From Mycolicibacterium iranicum (GTDB lineage Bacteria; Actinomycetota; Actinomycetes; Mycobacteriales; Mycobacteriaceae), in NCBI RefSeq assembly GCF_001650495.1, contig NZ_LWCS01000022.1, positions 1 to 64,000 on the forward strand: a stretch of 64,000 nucleotides of DNA. The letters run 5' to 3'. A program made the position numbers and the translations under genes. The stretch's first letter is position 1. Each line of letters begins with the position of its first letter. Shown in pieces: positions 35,370-46,445 of this stretch. The notes beneath the pieces were generated by a model, which was not told the origin of the DNA, made no database searches, and saw nothing but the letters and a program-made list of their open reading frames with translations.

Positions 35370-35780
35370 CTATTTGAGGCGCTTCTTGATGCGCGCCAGC
35401 ATCGCCGACATGCCGCGCAGGCGAAGCGGGCTGATCAATTTGGCCAGGCCGAGTTCGGTGTAGAAATCGTCGGGCACGGAGAGGATGTCGTCGGCGGGCA
35501 GGCCGTCGAGGCCCGTCGCGAGAATGGCGGCGAATCCCCGGGTGGTCGGCGCTTCGGCGGGGGCGCTGAAGAACAGCCGCACATGGTCACGGTCGTCGGC
35601 GTCGACGTGGAGGAACAGCGGCGACTGACACTCCGGGACGGGTTCCATCGCCGCCTCTTCGAGGTCGGCGGGCAGGGGCGGAAGCTCATCGGCGAATTCG
35701 AGGAGCAAGGACAACTTGTCTTGTCCCTCAACGTCTTTGAAGTCAGACACCACCTCGGCCAGCGCGGCCGGCATGCTCAT
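35370..35780 (-). CDS. SufE-like iron-sulfur assembly protein
   Basis: A 136-residue SufE/CsdE-type protein. The family's sulfur-accepting Cys is Cys51 in PECQSPLF, and [13 protein letters not shown] and the LSPLRLRGM region follow the family order. It accepts persulfide from a cysteine desulfurase. Its ATG overlaps the stop of sseA by 4 bp (ATGA), as Rv3284 follows sseA in M. tuberculosis, linking it to a sulfurtransferase. Confidence 0.85.
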   Translation of the reverse strand: MSMPAALAEVVSDFKDVEGQDKLSLLLEFADELPPLPADLEEAAMEPVPECQSPLFLHVDADDRDHVRLFFSAPAEAPTTRGFAAILATGLDGLPADDILSVPDDFYTELGLAKLISPLRLRGMSAMLARIKKRLK

Positions 35781-36676
35781 GAGCCGGATCCGGGCGCTTC
35801 ACCTGGTTCTGATCCGACCGACACCGGGACCCGCACCGCGTTGCCCCACTCGGTCCAGGAGCCGTCGTAGTTGCGGACATTGGGCAGACCGAGCAGGTGC
35901 GTGAGGACGAACCAGGTGTGGCTGGAGCGTTCGCCGATCCGGCAGTACACGACGGTTTTGTCGTCGGGGGAGAGGAAGCCGTAGAGCTCGTCGAGTTCGG
36001 CGCGGCTGCGGAAGCGCCCGCTCTCGTTGGCGGCCTTGCCCCACGGGATCGACACGGCGGTGGGGATGTGGCCACCGCGCAGCGCGCCCTCTTCGGGGTA
36101 GTCGGGCATGTGGGTGCGCTCGCCGGTGTACTCCTGCGGGGACCGCACATCGATGAGCGGCTGTGAGCCCAGGACACCGAGAACGTCCTCTTTGAACGCT
36201 CGGATCGGGGCGTCGTCGCGCTCGACGACGGGGTAGCCGGTGGTCTGCTTGCTCGGCACGTCCAGCGTGGTGTCGCGGCCATCGGAGATCCACAGGTTGC
36301 GGCCGCCGTCGAGGAGTCGGACGTCCGGGTGGCCGAACAGCGTGAAAACCCAGAGCGCGTAGGCGGCCCACCAGTTGCTCTTGTCGCCGTAGATGACGAC
36401 GGTGTCGTCACGGGAGATGCCCTTGCGGTTCATCAGGTCCGCGAACTGCTCGCCGTTGATGTAGTCGCGGACGTTCGGGTCGTTGAGGTCGGTGTGCCAG
36501 TCGATCTTGACCGCGCCGGGAATGTGGCCGGTGTCGTAGAGCAGGACGTCCTCGTCGGATTCGACGATGGCCAGGCCAGGTCTGCCGAGATTGCCGGACA
36601 GCCAGTCGGCAGTGACGAGACGCTCAGGGTGGGCGTAGGCCTGCAGGGCAGGGCTGGGATCAGCAGGTAGCGGCAC
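35777..36676 (-). CDS. sseA: Thiosulfate sulfurtransferase SseA (rhodanese)
   Basis: About 299 residues with two rhodanese domains. The C-terminal one has the active-site loop CRIGERSSH with the catalytic Cys245; the N-terminal domain lacks a Cys (YGDKSNWWA). It is nearly identical along its length to M. tuberculosis SseA (Rv3283), which moves sulfane sulfur and has been linked to oxidative stress defence. GTG 36676 gives the known N-terminus [14 protein letters not shown] a few bases upstream resembles a -10 box for a leaderless start. Coupled to the SufE-like gene. Confidence 0.94.
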   Translation of the reverse strand: MPLPADPSPALQAYAHPERLVTADWLSGNLGRPGLAIVESDEDVLLYDTGHIPGAVKIDWHTDLNDPNVRDYINGEQFADLMNRKGISRDDTVVIYGDKSNWWAAYALWVFTLFGHPDVRLLDGGRNLWISDGRDTTLDVPSKQTTGYPVVERDDAPIRAFKEDVLGVLGSQPLIDVRSPQEYTGERTHMPDYPEEGALRGGHIPTAVSIPWGKAANESGRFRSRAELDELYGFLSPDDKTVVYCRIGERSSHTWFVLTHLLGLPNVRNYDGSWTEWGNAVRVPVSVGSEPGEAPGSGS

Positions 36677-36735
36677 GTGTGTGAGCCTACCGGGGCCTCG
36701 CAGGGAGTTCTGGGCGCAAGTGTGCCCAGGTTGCG

Positions 36736-37986
36736 CTAGGCGACGGCGCCGGGGCTCATCGCGAAACTGATGATGCCGACCGTGATCAGGATCAGGCCGC
36801 CAACGGCGCCGAGCTTCGTGGAAGAGCCCACGTGGAACAGGCCGTGTCTCATGTCTTGTCGGGCCTGGCGCACGGCCTCTGGGCTGGCGTAGCGCAGCGG
36901 ATTCTCGACGAGGTGGTAGGTCAGGAGCGCCAGTCCGAAGGTGAGGGTCAGCGCGCTGGCGTAATAGTGGACGGTCGGCTGCATCAACGCCGCGAGGAGC
37001 ACGTACACCGGCCAGTGCACCAGGTACAGCGAGTAGGAGATGTCGCCGAGGTAGGTACTGACGCGGTTGCGCAGGAAGCCCTGGAAATCGGGCTCGTGTT
37101 CGACGCCGGCGGCGATGACGAGCGCGGCCCCTGCCACGGGCAGGAGAGCCCACGGTGCGGGGAAGCCGGCGGACCCGTCGATCACGACGAGTGAAGCGCC
37201 GATGAGCGTCAGGCCCGCCCAGGACAGAATCGGACGAATCAGGATGGGGATGCGCGCGAAGACACCGGTTGCGGTGGCCAGCAGGGCGCCGGCGCCGAGT
37301 TCCCACAGGCGCGAGAGGGTGCCGAAGTAGGCCCAGGTCGGTGATGTCGCAGACTCGTAGATCGCCCAGGCCAGAGATAGAACAGTGAGCACGCCGATCG
37401 CGGCGGCCGTGAATGTCCGCCACTGCACGGCGCCCCACGCGCGGCGAGCGGCCACAAGCGTGATGCCGAGAATCAGTAGTGGCCAGACGATAAAGAACTG
37501 TTCTTCAATGGACAGGGGCCAGTAGTGCAATAGCGGTGACGCCACATCGGTCGCTGCTCGGAGGCTGCCCCCGTCGGCAGCGAAGTGCCAGTTGGCCACG
37601 AAGAAGAACGCGAAGAGGGCATCCATGCCGACGTCGTGGAGGCGTGCCGGCAGCACGACGGCTGACGCGGCAACGGTCAGGACGAGCACGAGAGTTGCCG
37701 CCGGAACGATGCGTCGAAGTCGGTTTCGGTAGAACTGGCCTGGCGAGAGCGCTCCGGATTCGGACGCGGTTCGCAGCAAACTTTCAGTGACCACGTACCC
37801 AGCTACGACGAAGAACATGTCGATGCCGACGAAGCCGCCGCGCGGCCAACCGGCCAGGTTGTAGGCAAGGACCGCCAGGACGGCGACCATGCGCAATCCC
37901 TGGATGTCGAGCCGGTAGTTTGCTCGTTTTGCACGTCTGCGTCGGCGCGCTGAAGACTCGCGCCATTGATCGAGCTTTGTCACCAT
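36736..37986 (-). CDS. Acyltransferase 3 family membrane protein
   Basis: A 416-residue OafA/YrhL-type acyltransferase with about ten membrane segments and no C-terminal SGNH domain. The N-terminal signature [17 protein letters not shown] is clear, as are [16 protein letters not shown] and the RRIVPA loop (Arg91/92). In the first membrane helix the residue that is usually His in this family is Asn43 (AYNLAGW), so activity may be altered. Such proteins O-acylate sugars or lipids on the outer membrane leaflet. Substrate unknown. Confidence 0.85.
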   Translation of the reverse strand: MVTKLDQWRESSARRRRRAKRANYRLDIQGLRMVAVLAVLAYNLAGWPRGGFVGIDMFFVVAGYVVTESLLRTASESGALSPGQFYRNRLRRIVPAATLVLVLTVAASAVVLPARLHDVGMDALFAFFFVANWHFAADGGSLRAATDVASPLLHYWPLSIEEQFFIVWPLLILGITLVAARRAWGAVQWRTFTAAAIGVLTVLSLAWAIYESATSPTWAYFGTLSRLWELGAGALLATATGVFARIPILIRPILSWAGLTLIGASLVVIDGSAGFPAPWALLPVAGAALVIAAGVEHEPDFQGFLRNRVSTYLGDISYSLYLVHWPVYVLLAALMQPTVHYYASALTLTFGLALLTYHLVENPLRYASPEAVRQARQDMRHGLFHVGSSTKLGAVGGLILITVGIISFAMSPGAVA

Positions 37987-38311
37987 CTTGTGCCCCCCGG
38001 CGGTTATTAGTCACCATCGTCAGTACTTCGCTGTTACCCGCGATGTTGAACGAATGTAACTGTAACGTGTGTCAAATCACTTGGCACGGGCTGCGCTTTC
38101 TGGACAACGGTTGCTGAAACGACGCTGCGCAACGGCTGGGGGATCTCTGCTGAGTTGCTGTGGCGGGGAGCATCGACGCCGGTGCTGTCTTACAGTCGTG
38201 GGGACGCGACGTCCCGGTTGTAGCAAAGAGAATGGCGCTTCCGCAGCCCGGAGACTTCGACCGAACATCCCGCTCTGTCGGGCCAGTACACACCGAGGCG
38301 AGGAACTGACA
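37987..38311. other. Divergent intergenic region
   Basis: A 325-bp gap between the acyltransferase gene and the first of two secreted-protein genes. No gene is supported in it. It must contain promoters in both directions; no SigF-like box or clear -10 in leaderless position was seen. Confidence 0.4.
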
Positions 38312-38677
38312 GTGAAGACGATCATGTTGGTAGCAACGGCGACGGGACTCGTCGCAGGCGCAGCGATTGCGGCAGCCGGGCCGGCGGGTGCCCACGCTGA
38401 TGACGGCCTCATTCAGTACAAGGAGCCCAACGCGATGTGGGTCATGCCGGACCTGAAGGACGAGATCCTGTTTCGGGCGGAGGCCGATGTCGAAGACGTG
38501 GTCGAGCAGATGCCGCTGACATTCAAGACTCAGGCGCCCAATCACGCGCCGGTCTACAACCTCGAGGACTGGGTGGTGTGCGGGGAATCGCCCAAGGCGG
38601 GCACTGCGCTCACGCAGCAGACGAAGTCTGTGACGTTGCTGTTGGAGCGACCCGGCGCGGAGCACTGCGGCGCGTGA
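38312..38677 (+). CDS. Secreted PASTA-like protein, copy 1
   Basis: About 121 residues with a signal peptide (core MLVATATGLVAGAAIAAAG, cleavage near AHA) and an acidic mature part: MPDLKDEILFRAEADVEDV, then NLEDWVVCGESPKAGTAL, KSVTLLLERPGAEHC. The VPD-(K)-(helix)-(VVxxSPxxG)-(VTLxL) order looks like a single PASTA-type module, and two Cys (in WVVCG and near the C-terminus) should pair. GTG 38312 follows GGCGAGGA. A paralogue follows 82 bp downstream. Confidence 0.7.
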   Translation: MKTIMLVATATGLVAGAAIAAAGPAGAHADDGLIQYKEPNAMWVMPDLKDEILFRAEADVEDVVEQMPLTFKTQAPNHAPVYNLEDWVVCGESPKAGTALTQQTKSVTLLLERPGAEHCGA

Positions 38678-38759
38678 ATCGCCAGCTCACGAGCCGTCGT
38701 GAGCAAATTGTTACCGAACAACTGGCAGGAAATAGGCAGCCCGCATTAGGGTTCTCGAC

Positions 38760-39116
38760 ATGGTGCTCAAGGGGTTGGCGAAGCAGGCGCGAGTCGTCGC
38801 GGTGGCAGTGGCGTCGTGCGGGATGGTGCTCGGTGTTACGGCGCCGATCGCGACGGCACAGGACAGCGAGACCTGGGAGATGCCGGACCTCGAAGACGAG
38901 ATCCTTCAGGATGCGGTCGACAGCGTCATCAGTGCCGCGGGCGAAGACAACATCACGTTCAACATCTACGACCGAGACATGAACCAGGTCGTCTACAACT
39001 ACACGAACTGGGTCGTGTGTGGGCAGTCGCCATCCGCGGAGCGCGAAGTCACCGTTGACCCGGCGAAGCCGCAGCGAGTCACGCTCGCATTGAGCCGTCG
39101 TACTGCCGGCTGCTAG
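38760..39116 (+). CDS. Secreted PASTA-like protein, copy 2
   Basis: A 118-residue paralogue of the preceding gene: signal peptide ending ATA before [41 protein letters not shown]. Overall order and Cys positions match copy 1, while the rest has diverged widely. Probably exported; ligand unknown. Its last codons overlap the convergent maf gene by 4 bp. Confidence 0.7.
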   Translation: MVLKGLAKQARVVAVAVASCGMVLGVTAPIATAQDSETWEMPDLEDEILQDAVDSVISAAGEDNITFNIYDRDMNQVVYNYTNWVVCGQSPSAEREVTVDPAKPQRVTLALSRRTAGC

Positions 39117-39754
39117 ACGAGGCGGCTGGCCCAGAGATCTGAGATCGACAGGCCGGTGCGGCGCACCATCTGGTGCAGTAGCGGGAGGCTGAGGCCGATC
39201 ACATTCGACGGGTCGCCCTCGATGCGCTCGATGAACCACCCACCAAGGCCGTCCAGGGTGAATGCGCCCGCAACAGCGATGGGCTCGCCGCTGTCGATGT
39301 AGCGATGCACGTCGACTTCCGACGGCTCACCGAAATAGACTGTGGTACTGCCGGTGTCGCCCTCGGTGTGTGTAATGACGCCGGCGGTGAGACGCAGCAG
39401 CGCGTGGCCGGTCAGCAGGTGGCCGGTCGAGCCCGCCATCGAATCCCACTGGCTGCGGGCAGCTTCGGCCGTTCCCGGCTTGCCGTACAGCCGACCGTCC
39501 AGATACAGCATCGAATCGCAGCCGATCACAAGGCAATCCGAGATCAACTCGTCCGTAAGCCGGGCCGCGACGCTGAGCGCCTTGGCGTTGGCCAGTTTCG
39601 CGACGACCGCTTCCGGTGGCAGATCCGTATCGAGCGACGCGATCAACGCGTCCTCGTCGACGTCGGAGACGATCACGACAGGTTCGACGCCTGCTTGGCG
39701 CAGGACGCGCAGCCGGCCTTGTGATGCGGAAGCGAGGACGACGCGAGTCATCAC
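39113..39754 (-). CDS. maf: Maf/YceF family nucleotide pyrophosphatase
   Basis: A 213-residue Maf protein (Rv3282 counterpart). It begins with the family SASxxR motif ([17 protein letters not shown]) and contains [11 protein letters not shown] and [17 protein letters not shown]. These enzymes hydrolyse non-canonical or selected nucleoside triphosphates to monophosphates. ATGA overlap with accE5 upstream shows it is the last gene of the accD5-accE5-maf operon. Confidence 0.9.
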   Translation of the reverse strand: MMTRVVLASASQGRLRVLRQAGVEPVVIVSDVDEDALIASLDTDLPPEAVVAKLANAKALSVAARLTDELISDCLVIGCDSMLYLDGRLYGKPGTAEAARSQWDSMAGSTGHLLTGHALLRLTAGVITHTEGDTGSTTVYFGEPSEVDVHRYIDSGEPIAVAGAFTLDGLGGWFIERIEGDPSNVIGLSLPLLHQMVRRTGLSISDLWASRLV

Positions 39755-40032
39755 TTCCGCATATGCATGCGTTCAAGGAGGGTGACGCGCTGCCAGCTGG
39801 TGACGTCGTAGCGCAGCTTGTCGACGGGGTGGCCCCACATGTTGAGTTCCTGGGGGCCGGGATCCGGGGCAGCCCCGCCGCCGGCACCGGCGAGCACGGT
39901 GACCAGCGCGGCAAGTTCCTCCAGTGAGGGTTCGCCTTTGACGATGTGGAAGTGAGGGTCTGGTGCGGGTGGGTCGTCGATGGTCATGTCCCGCGGGTCG
40001 GAGACCTCGACGATGTCGGCGTCGTGATTCAT
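39751..40032 (-). CDS. accE5: Acyl-CoA carboxylase epsilon subunit
   Basis: A 93-residue protein. The C-terminal half ([40 protein letters not shown]) is the epsilon-subunit domain that stabilises the AccA3-AccD5 complex in mycobacteria. It is shorter than the M. tuberculosis AccE5 (about 177 residues), lacking the long N-terminal extension. ATG 40032 has AAGGAC upstream; it lies 28 bp after accD5 and overlaps maf by 4 bp. Confidence 0.85.
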   Translation of the reverse strand: MNHDADIVEVSDPRDMTIDDPPAPDPHFHIVKGEPSLEELAALVTVLAGAGGGAAPDPGPQELNMWGHPVDKLRYDVTSWQRVTLLERMHMRK

Positions 40033-40060
40033 AACTGAAAGTCCTTGCCTGCGAAGCGGA

Positions 40061-42170
<2,110 letters not shown>

Positions 42171-42599
42171 ATGAATGCCATCGCAACCAAGTTTCAGGTG
42201 ACGGCCGCAGCTGCGGCGATCGCCGCGGGGACTGCCTTGGTTCCGGTCGCTGCGAATGCTGCTCCCGCCGTGGAGCTTCCCGCCGCACCGGTTCAGGTCA
42301 TGGGGGATATCGCAGCCCAGCCGCAGGGGCTCATCGGGGTCTTCGTGGTGCAGTTCACGGGAGCGGTCACCCGCACCTCTACCTACTGGACCCGCTTCAC
42401 GATCCTGAACTACGAGTCGCTGCTGGAGGCTCGCCCGGATTCGATCTTCGCGCCCTTCTGGGAGGCCAGGATTGAGCGGCTGAACGAGCAGTTGGCCCGC
42501 TACGGCGAAGTTACCGCTTCAGCCTGTGCCCGCGGCACCTCCTACACCATCGTCGCTGGCTCCTATGGTGGCGTCACGCGGGGTAGCTGCACGGCTTAG
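42171..42599 (+). CDS. Secreted hypothetical protein
   Basis: A 142-residue protein with a signal peptide (A-rich core, cleavage near ANA before APAVE). The mature part (GLIGVFVVQFTGAVTRTSTYWTRFTILNYESLLEARP) has a hydrophobic segment and two Cys near the C-terminus. I do not recognise the family. GGGGGGAATAG precedes the ATG. A strong hairpin follows 29 bp after the stop, so the gene is probably a single transcription unit. Confidence 0.65.
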   Translation: MNAIATKFQVTAAAAAIAAGTALVPVAANAAPAVELPAAPVQVMGDIAAQPQGLIGVFVVQFTGAVTRTSTYWTRFTILNYESLLEARPDSIFAPFWEARIERLNEQLARYGEVTASACARGTSYTIVAGSYGGVTRGSCTA

Positions 42600-42628
42600 C
42601 GCCCGGACGCACCCTATAAATGCTAAGT

Positions 42629-42666
42629 ATTGAAGCCTGTACGTCGAATGGCGTGCAGGCTTCAAT
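42629..42666 (+). terminator. Strong hairpin between the secreted gene and the DUF4012 gene
   Basis: ATTGAAGCCTGTACG (42629-42643) pairs with CGTGCAGGCTTCAAT (42652-42666): a 15-bp stem with one G-T pair and an 8-nt loop. It ends 20 bp before the next GTG start and could act as a terminator or a leader element controlling the DUF4012 gene. Confidence 0.7.
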
Positions 42667-42685
42667 CATGTATAGGAAATACTGA

Positions 42686-44524
42686 GTGCAATTTTTTCCG
42701 AGACGCCGATCCGACCGGAATGCAAGCGCCGACGACGGCGATGACGTTGAGGTTGGCCAAGGCGAAGGTCGGGGGAAGCGTGGCTTCCTTCTGGGTGCTG
42801 CCTTATTGGTGCTTGTCGTCATTGGGTTGGCATGTTGGGTAGCGATCGGCGCATTCCAGGCCAAGTCGAATCTAGAGCAGGCGCGCGCCAGCGCTCAGAA
42901 CGCCAAAGATGCACTGCTAGAAGGAAATACCGAAGCTGCGTCGAACGCGGCCGACGAAGCGCTGACGAGTGCACGGGAGGCGCGCGACGCCACCCACTCC
43001 ATTGCGTGGAACATCGTCTCCGCGGTGCCGTGGGTGGGTAGTCCGTTCAAAACCGGCCAGCAGGTTACTGAAGTTGTTCTCGGGCTCGCATCCGACGTCC
43101 TTCGACCAGCGGCCGATGTCGGTCTGACGATCTCACCCGAGCGGCTGTACCGGGATGGGCGGGTGGACGTTGGCCTTCTGCGCAGCCAAGAACCCGACCT
43201 CCGTGAACTCGCTACCAACGCAACGCGTCTCAACGGCGAGGCTGCCGCCATTACGGAACCCGGTTATCTGTCGTTGATGAGCGATGCGCGATCGGAACTG
43301 CAGGGGCAGATCTCCGAGGTGACATCGCTCATCGAGAATGTGGCGTTAGCGTCTCGGTTGGCGCCGTCGATGATGGGCGTCGACGGTCCGCGCACGTATT
43401 TCATGGGTTTCCAGACCAACGCCGAAGTGCGGGGAACTGGTGGCCTGCTAGGTGGGTACGGCATCCTGCGGTTCGACAACGGTGTGCCGACGGTCGACAC
43501 GTTGGCTCCGAATACCGACCTGACGGGCGCGGTAGCGCCTGTCGACCTTGGGCCCGAGTATGACCAGCAGTACGGATTCCAGAATCCGTTTTTCGACTAC
43601 CGAAACAGCAACATCAGTCCGCATTTCCCATACGCCGCCCAGATTTGGCGAGGAATGTGGCTCGAACGTACGGGCATGAATGTCGACGGCGTCATTGCCA
43701 TCGACCCCGTCGCCCTCAGCTATATTCTCGGCGCCGTGGGCCCGGTGACGATGCCGGACGGCGAAGTGGTTACAAAAGACAATGTCGTCGAGCTGACCGA
43801 ATCGACGGCCTACCTTAGGTTTCCGACCGACCAGGTCGCGCGGAAGCAATATCTACAGGACATCGCCAACGCGGTCGTGACCAAGATGACCGGGCCGGTC
43901 AGCTCCCCCCGGCAACTCCTGGACGCCCTTGGAAAGGCTGTCAGCGAGCGCCGCATCGCAATCTGGAGCGCGGTGCCGGAGGACCAGAAGCTTCTTGAGG
44001 AAACGCCTCTCGCTCACGTTCTTCCTGACGATGACGCGCCGTTTGCCGGGGTCGTCCTCAACAACCTTGGTGGCAACAAGCTTGACTACTATCTGAGGAC
44101 GCAGATTGAGTACGCGGCGGATGAATGTCGCGGCCCAACTCGGGCATCGACGGTAACTGTGAAGTTGACGAACGCGGTCCCGAATGGACCTCTACCAGAC
44201 TACGTCGCGGGAGCTTCTGGCCTTTCTCCGGAATTAGGGCTCACACTCCCCGAGGGCACCAGTGTTACTTCAGTGAGGCTATTTGCCACCAAGGGTTCGG
44301 AGCTGTCGGGCGTAATCCTGAACGGTGAACGCGTGCCGGCGATTCACTACACCGAACGGGGTCACCCAGTGTTCGAGGTCCAGGTGATCATGACGGCCGG
44401 GCAAACCGCAAATATCATGTTCCAACTGGCTGAGCCCACGGTGCCGGGAACACCGAGTGCACCCGGTCAACCTCTTACGGAGACAGTGGTGCCTATGGTT
44501 ATGGTGCCCGAGTGCGTCGGCTAG
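42686..44524 (+). CDS. DUF4012 domain membrane-anchored protein
   Basis: A 612-residue protein with an N-terminal membrane segment (FLLGAALLVLVVIGLACWVAIGA, about residues 34-56), then a coiled-coil-like stretch and the large extracytoplasmic DUF4012 region (FMGFQTNAEVRGTGGLLGGYGILRF, IDPVALSYILGAVGPV). Such proteins are often found beside exopolysaccharide and sugar-transfer genes in Actinobacteria; their role is not established. GTG start; AGGAA lies upstream. It opens the polysaccharide island. Confidence 0.82.
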   Translation: MQFFPRRRSDRNASADDGDDVEVGQGEGRGKRGFLLGAALLVLVVIGLACWVAIGAFQAKSNLEQARASAQNAKDALLEGNTEAASNAADEALTSAREARDATHSIAWNIVSAVPWVGSPFKTGQQVTEVVLGLASDVLRPAADVGLTISPERLYRDGRVDVGLLRSQEPDLRELATNATRLNGEAAAITEPGYLSLMSDARSELQGQISEVTSLIENVALASRLAPSMMGVDGPRTYFMGFQTNAEVRGTGGLLGGYGILRFDNGVPTVDTLAPNTDLTGAVAPVDLGPEYDQQYGFQNPFFDYRNSNISPHFPYAAQIWRGMWLERTGMNVDGVIAIDPVALSYILGAVGPVTMPDGEVVTKDNVVELTESTAYLRFPTDQVARKQYLQDIANAVVTKMTGPVSSPRQLLDALGKAVSERRIAIWSAVPEDQKLLEETPLAHVLPDDDAPFAGVVLNNLGGNKLDYYLRTQIEYAADECRGPTRASTVTVKLTNAVPNGPLPDYVAGASGLSPELGLTLPEGTSVTSVRLFATKGSELSGVILNGERVPAIHYTERGHPVFEVQVIMTAGQTANIMFQLAEPTVPGTPSAPGQPLTETVVPMVMVPECVG

Positions 44525-44887
44525 TAACGAACGGCAATAGCGTGGATCTGCTTAGTTCCGGCCATTTTCATGCAGATTCGCGAGGGGAGTGGACCATGCG
44601 GCAAAAAGCGAAGCACTACGTCCGATTCGGTCGGCCGATGTCACTTCGTTTCATTGTTGGCCGCGCGAGTTGGTTTGGTGCTCCAGCCCCGCCCCGCCTG
44701 CCGCGTCACTTGCACATTGTCGCGACGCTGCTCGTTGTGGCAGTGCCTAAGTGCTAGAAGTGAACGTGAGGTGGCGTCGTCAGAGCCATATTCGACGAGC
44801 GCAATCCCGGGATTGGAATCTTCCAACGGGCACGGCGTCAGTCGGTGGCGGACAAAGGCGTAAATACGTTTCGTCGGAGGGAAAACT
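44525..44887. other. Intergenic region upstream of the tyrosine kinase gene
   Basis: A 363-bp gap. Short frames here lack any recognisable motif and show no ribosome-binding site. A promoter for the polysaccharide operon is expected near its 3' end, where GTCGGAGGG stands just before the TTG start of the kinase gene. Confidence 0.4.
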
Positions 44888-46321
44888 TTGAATCTGCAGG
44901 ATTTCGTCAAACTGCTGCGTACGCGGTGGATGACGGTATGCGTAACCTTGGTGGCCTCCGTGCTCGCCGCCGTCGCGTTCACACTGCTAACGACGCCACT
45001 ATATCAAGCAACAACGCGACTATTTGTATCGACTGCAGCTGGCGGGTCACTTGCAGAGACGTACCAGGGCAACCGATATTCTCAAGAGCGGGTTGCGTCC
45101 TATGCTGAATTGCTTACGGGACAGACGCTGGCTCAGCAGACCATTGATAAACTTGGTCTCGATAAGCAGGCCTCTGAACTTCAAGCGCGAATAACTGCAA
45201 GCGCGAAGCTTGACACGGTGCTAATCGATGTATCCGTTCTTGATGAATCGCCAGTCAGGGCTCGCGACATCGCAAATACGCTTTCGGACGAGTTTGTGTC
45301 GATGGTGCGCGACCTTGAAACGCCGGAGGACGGTTCTCGGCCAGATTCTCGTGTTGTGGTTGAACAGCGGGCCTCAATCCCCAGTCGTCCGGTCGTGCCT
45401 AAGACTGCGCAGAATATCGCTATTGGCGTCGCGCTCGGCTTGATATTCGGAGTAGGGCTCGCTGTGGCGAGAGACCTGCTAGACAACACAGTGAAAAACC
45501 GTGAAACGCTAGAGCAGATAACGGCCTCTGGAATTGTCGGAAGCATCCCGCTAGATAAGGAACGTCGCAAGCAGGCCGCAATCGCGTTCGAGACGGACAA
45601 TTCGGGAATTGCCGAGGCGTTCCGCAAGTTGCGTACGAACCTGCAGTTTTTAGCGGTAGACAACCCGCCGCGCGTCATAGTAGTAACGAGTTCCCTGCCG
45701 TCAGAAGGGAAATCGACAACAGCGATAAACGCGGCGTTAGCGCTTGCGGAAGCCGAAAATAACGTAATTCTCGTTGACGGCGACCTACGACGGCCAATGC
45801 TTCACAAATATTTAGACCTCGTCGGCCCAGTTGGCTTTAGCACCGTGCTAAGCGGAGGTGCGGCGCTCGACGAGGCGCTGCAGAAGACTCGTTTCCCAGG
45901 GTTAACAGTGTTAACTTCGGGCGCTGTGCCGCCCAATCCGAGCGAATTGCTTGGATCCCAAGCAGCGAGAAAGCTACTGAAAGAGTTGCGGTCCAGATTT
46001 GATTACGTCATCGTCGATTCGACCCCTCTGCTGGCGGTAACAGATGCAGCAATTCTTGCTGCAGGCGCTGACGGTGTGCTTATCATCGCTAGATTCGGCC
46101 AAACCAAGCGTGAGCAACTAGCACACGCTGTCGGGAGCTTAGAAAGTGTTGGAGCACCTCTCCTTGGCGCTGTGTTCACTATGGTGCCGACACGGGGCAC
46201 TGCGTCGTATGGATACGGATACAGCTACTACGGTGAAGAGACCAACCGGAAACCATCGAAGGGCAACTCGGTGTCTGTCGAGTTACCCGCGCATCGATCG
46301 AAGCGGGGCGCGCCCGGGTAA
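44888..46321 (+). CDS. Fused Wzz/BY-kinase: chain-length determinant and tyrosine autokinase
   Basis: A 477-residue protein joining an N-terminal Wzz-like domain with two membrane segments (about residues 13-35 and 175-195) to a cytoplasmic bacterial tyrosine kinase. The kinase has Walker A (LPSEGKST, near residue 270), Walker A' (LVDGDLRR) and Walker B (YVIVDSTP), and a Tyr-rich tail (YGYGYSYYG) for autophosphorylation. The product controls polymer length and export. The start is TTG 44888 with GGAGGG ahead of it. The phosphatase encoded at 60.7 kb is its likely partner. Confidence 0.9.
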   Translation: MNLQDFVKLLRTRWMTVCVTLVASVLAAVAFTLLTTPLYQATTRLFVSTAAGGSLAETYQGNRYSQERVASYAELLTGQTLAQQTIDKLGLDKQASELQARITASAKLDTVLIDVSVLDESPVRARDIANTLSDEFVSMVRDLETPEDGSRPDSRVVVEQRASIPSRPVVPKTAQNIAIGVALGLIFGVGLAVARDLLDNTVKNRETLEQITASGIVGSIPLDKERRKQAAIAFETDNSGIAEAFRKLRTNLQFLAVDNPPRVIVVTSSLPSEGKSTTAINAALALAEAENNVILVDGDLRRPMLHKYLDLVGPVGFSTVLSGGAALDEALQKTRFPGLTVLTSGAVPPNPSELLGSQAARKLLKELRSRFDYVIVDSTPLLAVTDAAILAAGADGVLIIARFGQTKREQLAHAVGSLESVGAPLLGAVFTMVPTRGTASYGYGYSYYGEETNRKPSKGNSVSVELPAHRSKRGAPG

Positions 46322-46445
46322 CGGTCGCCTCGTGCGGATTTGAGGGGGTGGGTGGGCGCGTCGCAGGGTGGTACGACTCAACGTGCGCGGAGGCGGATCT
46401 TTGGGAACAATCGGGGAAATTCGTAAAAGTGTAAGAGGGGGAGCG

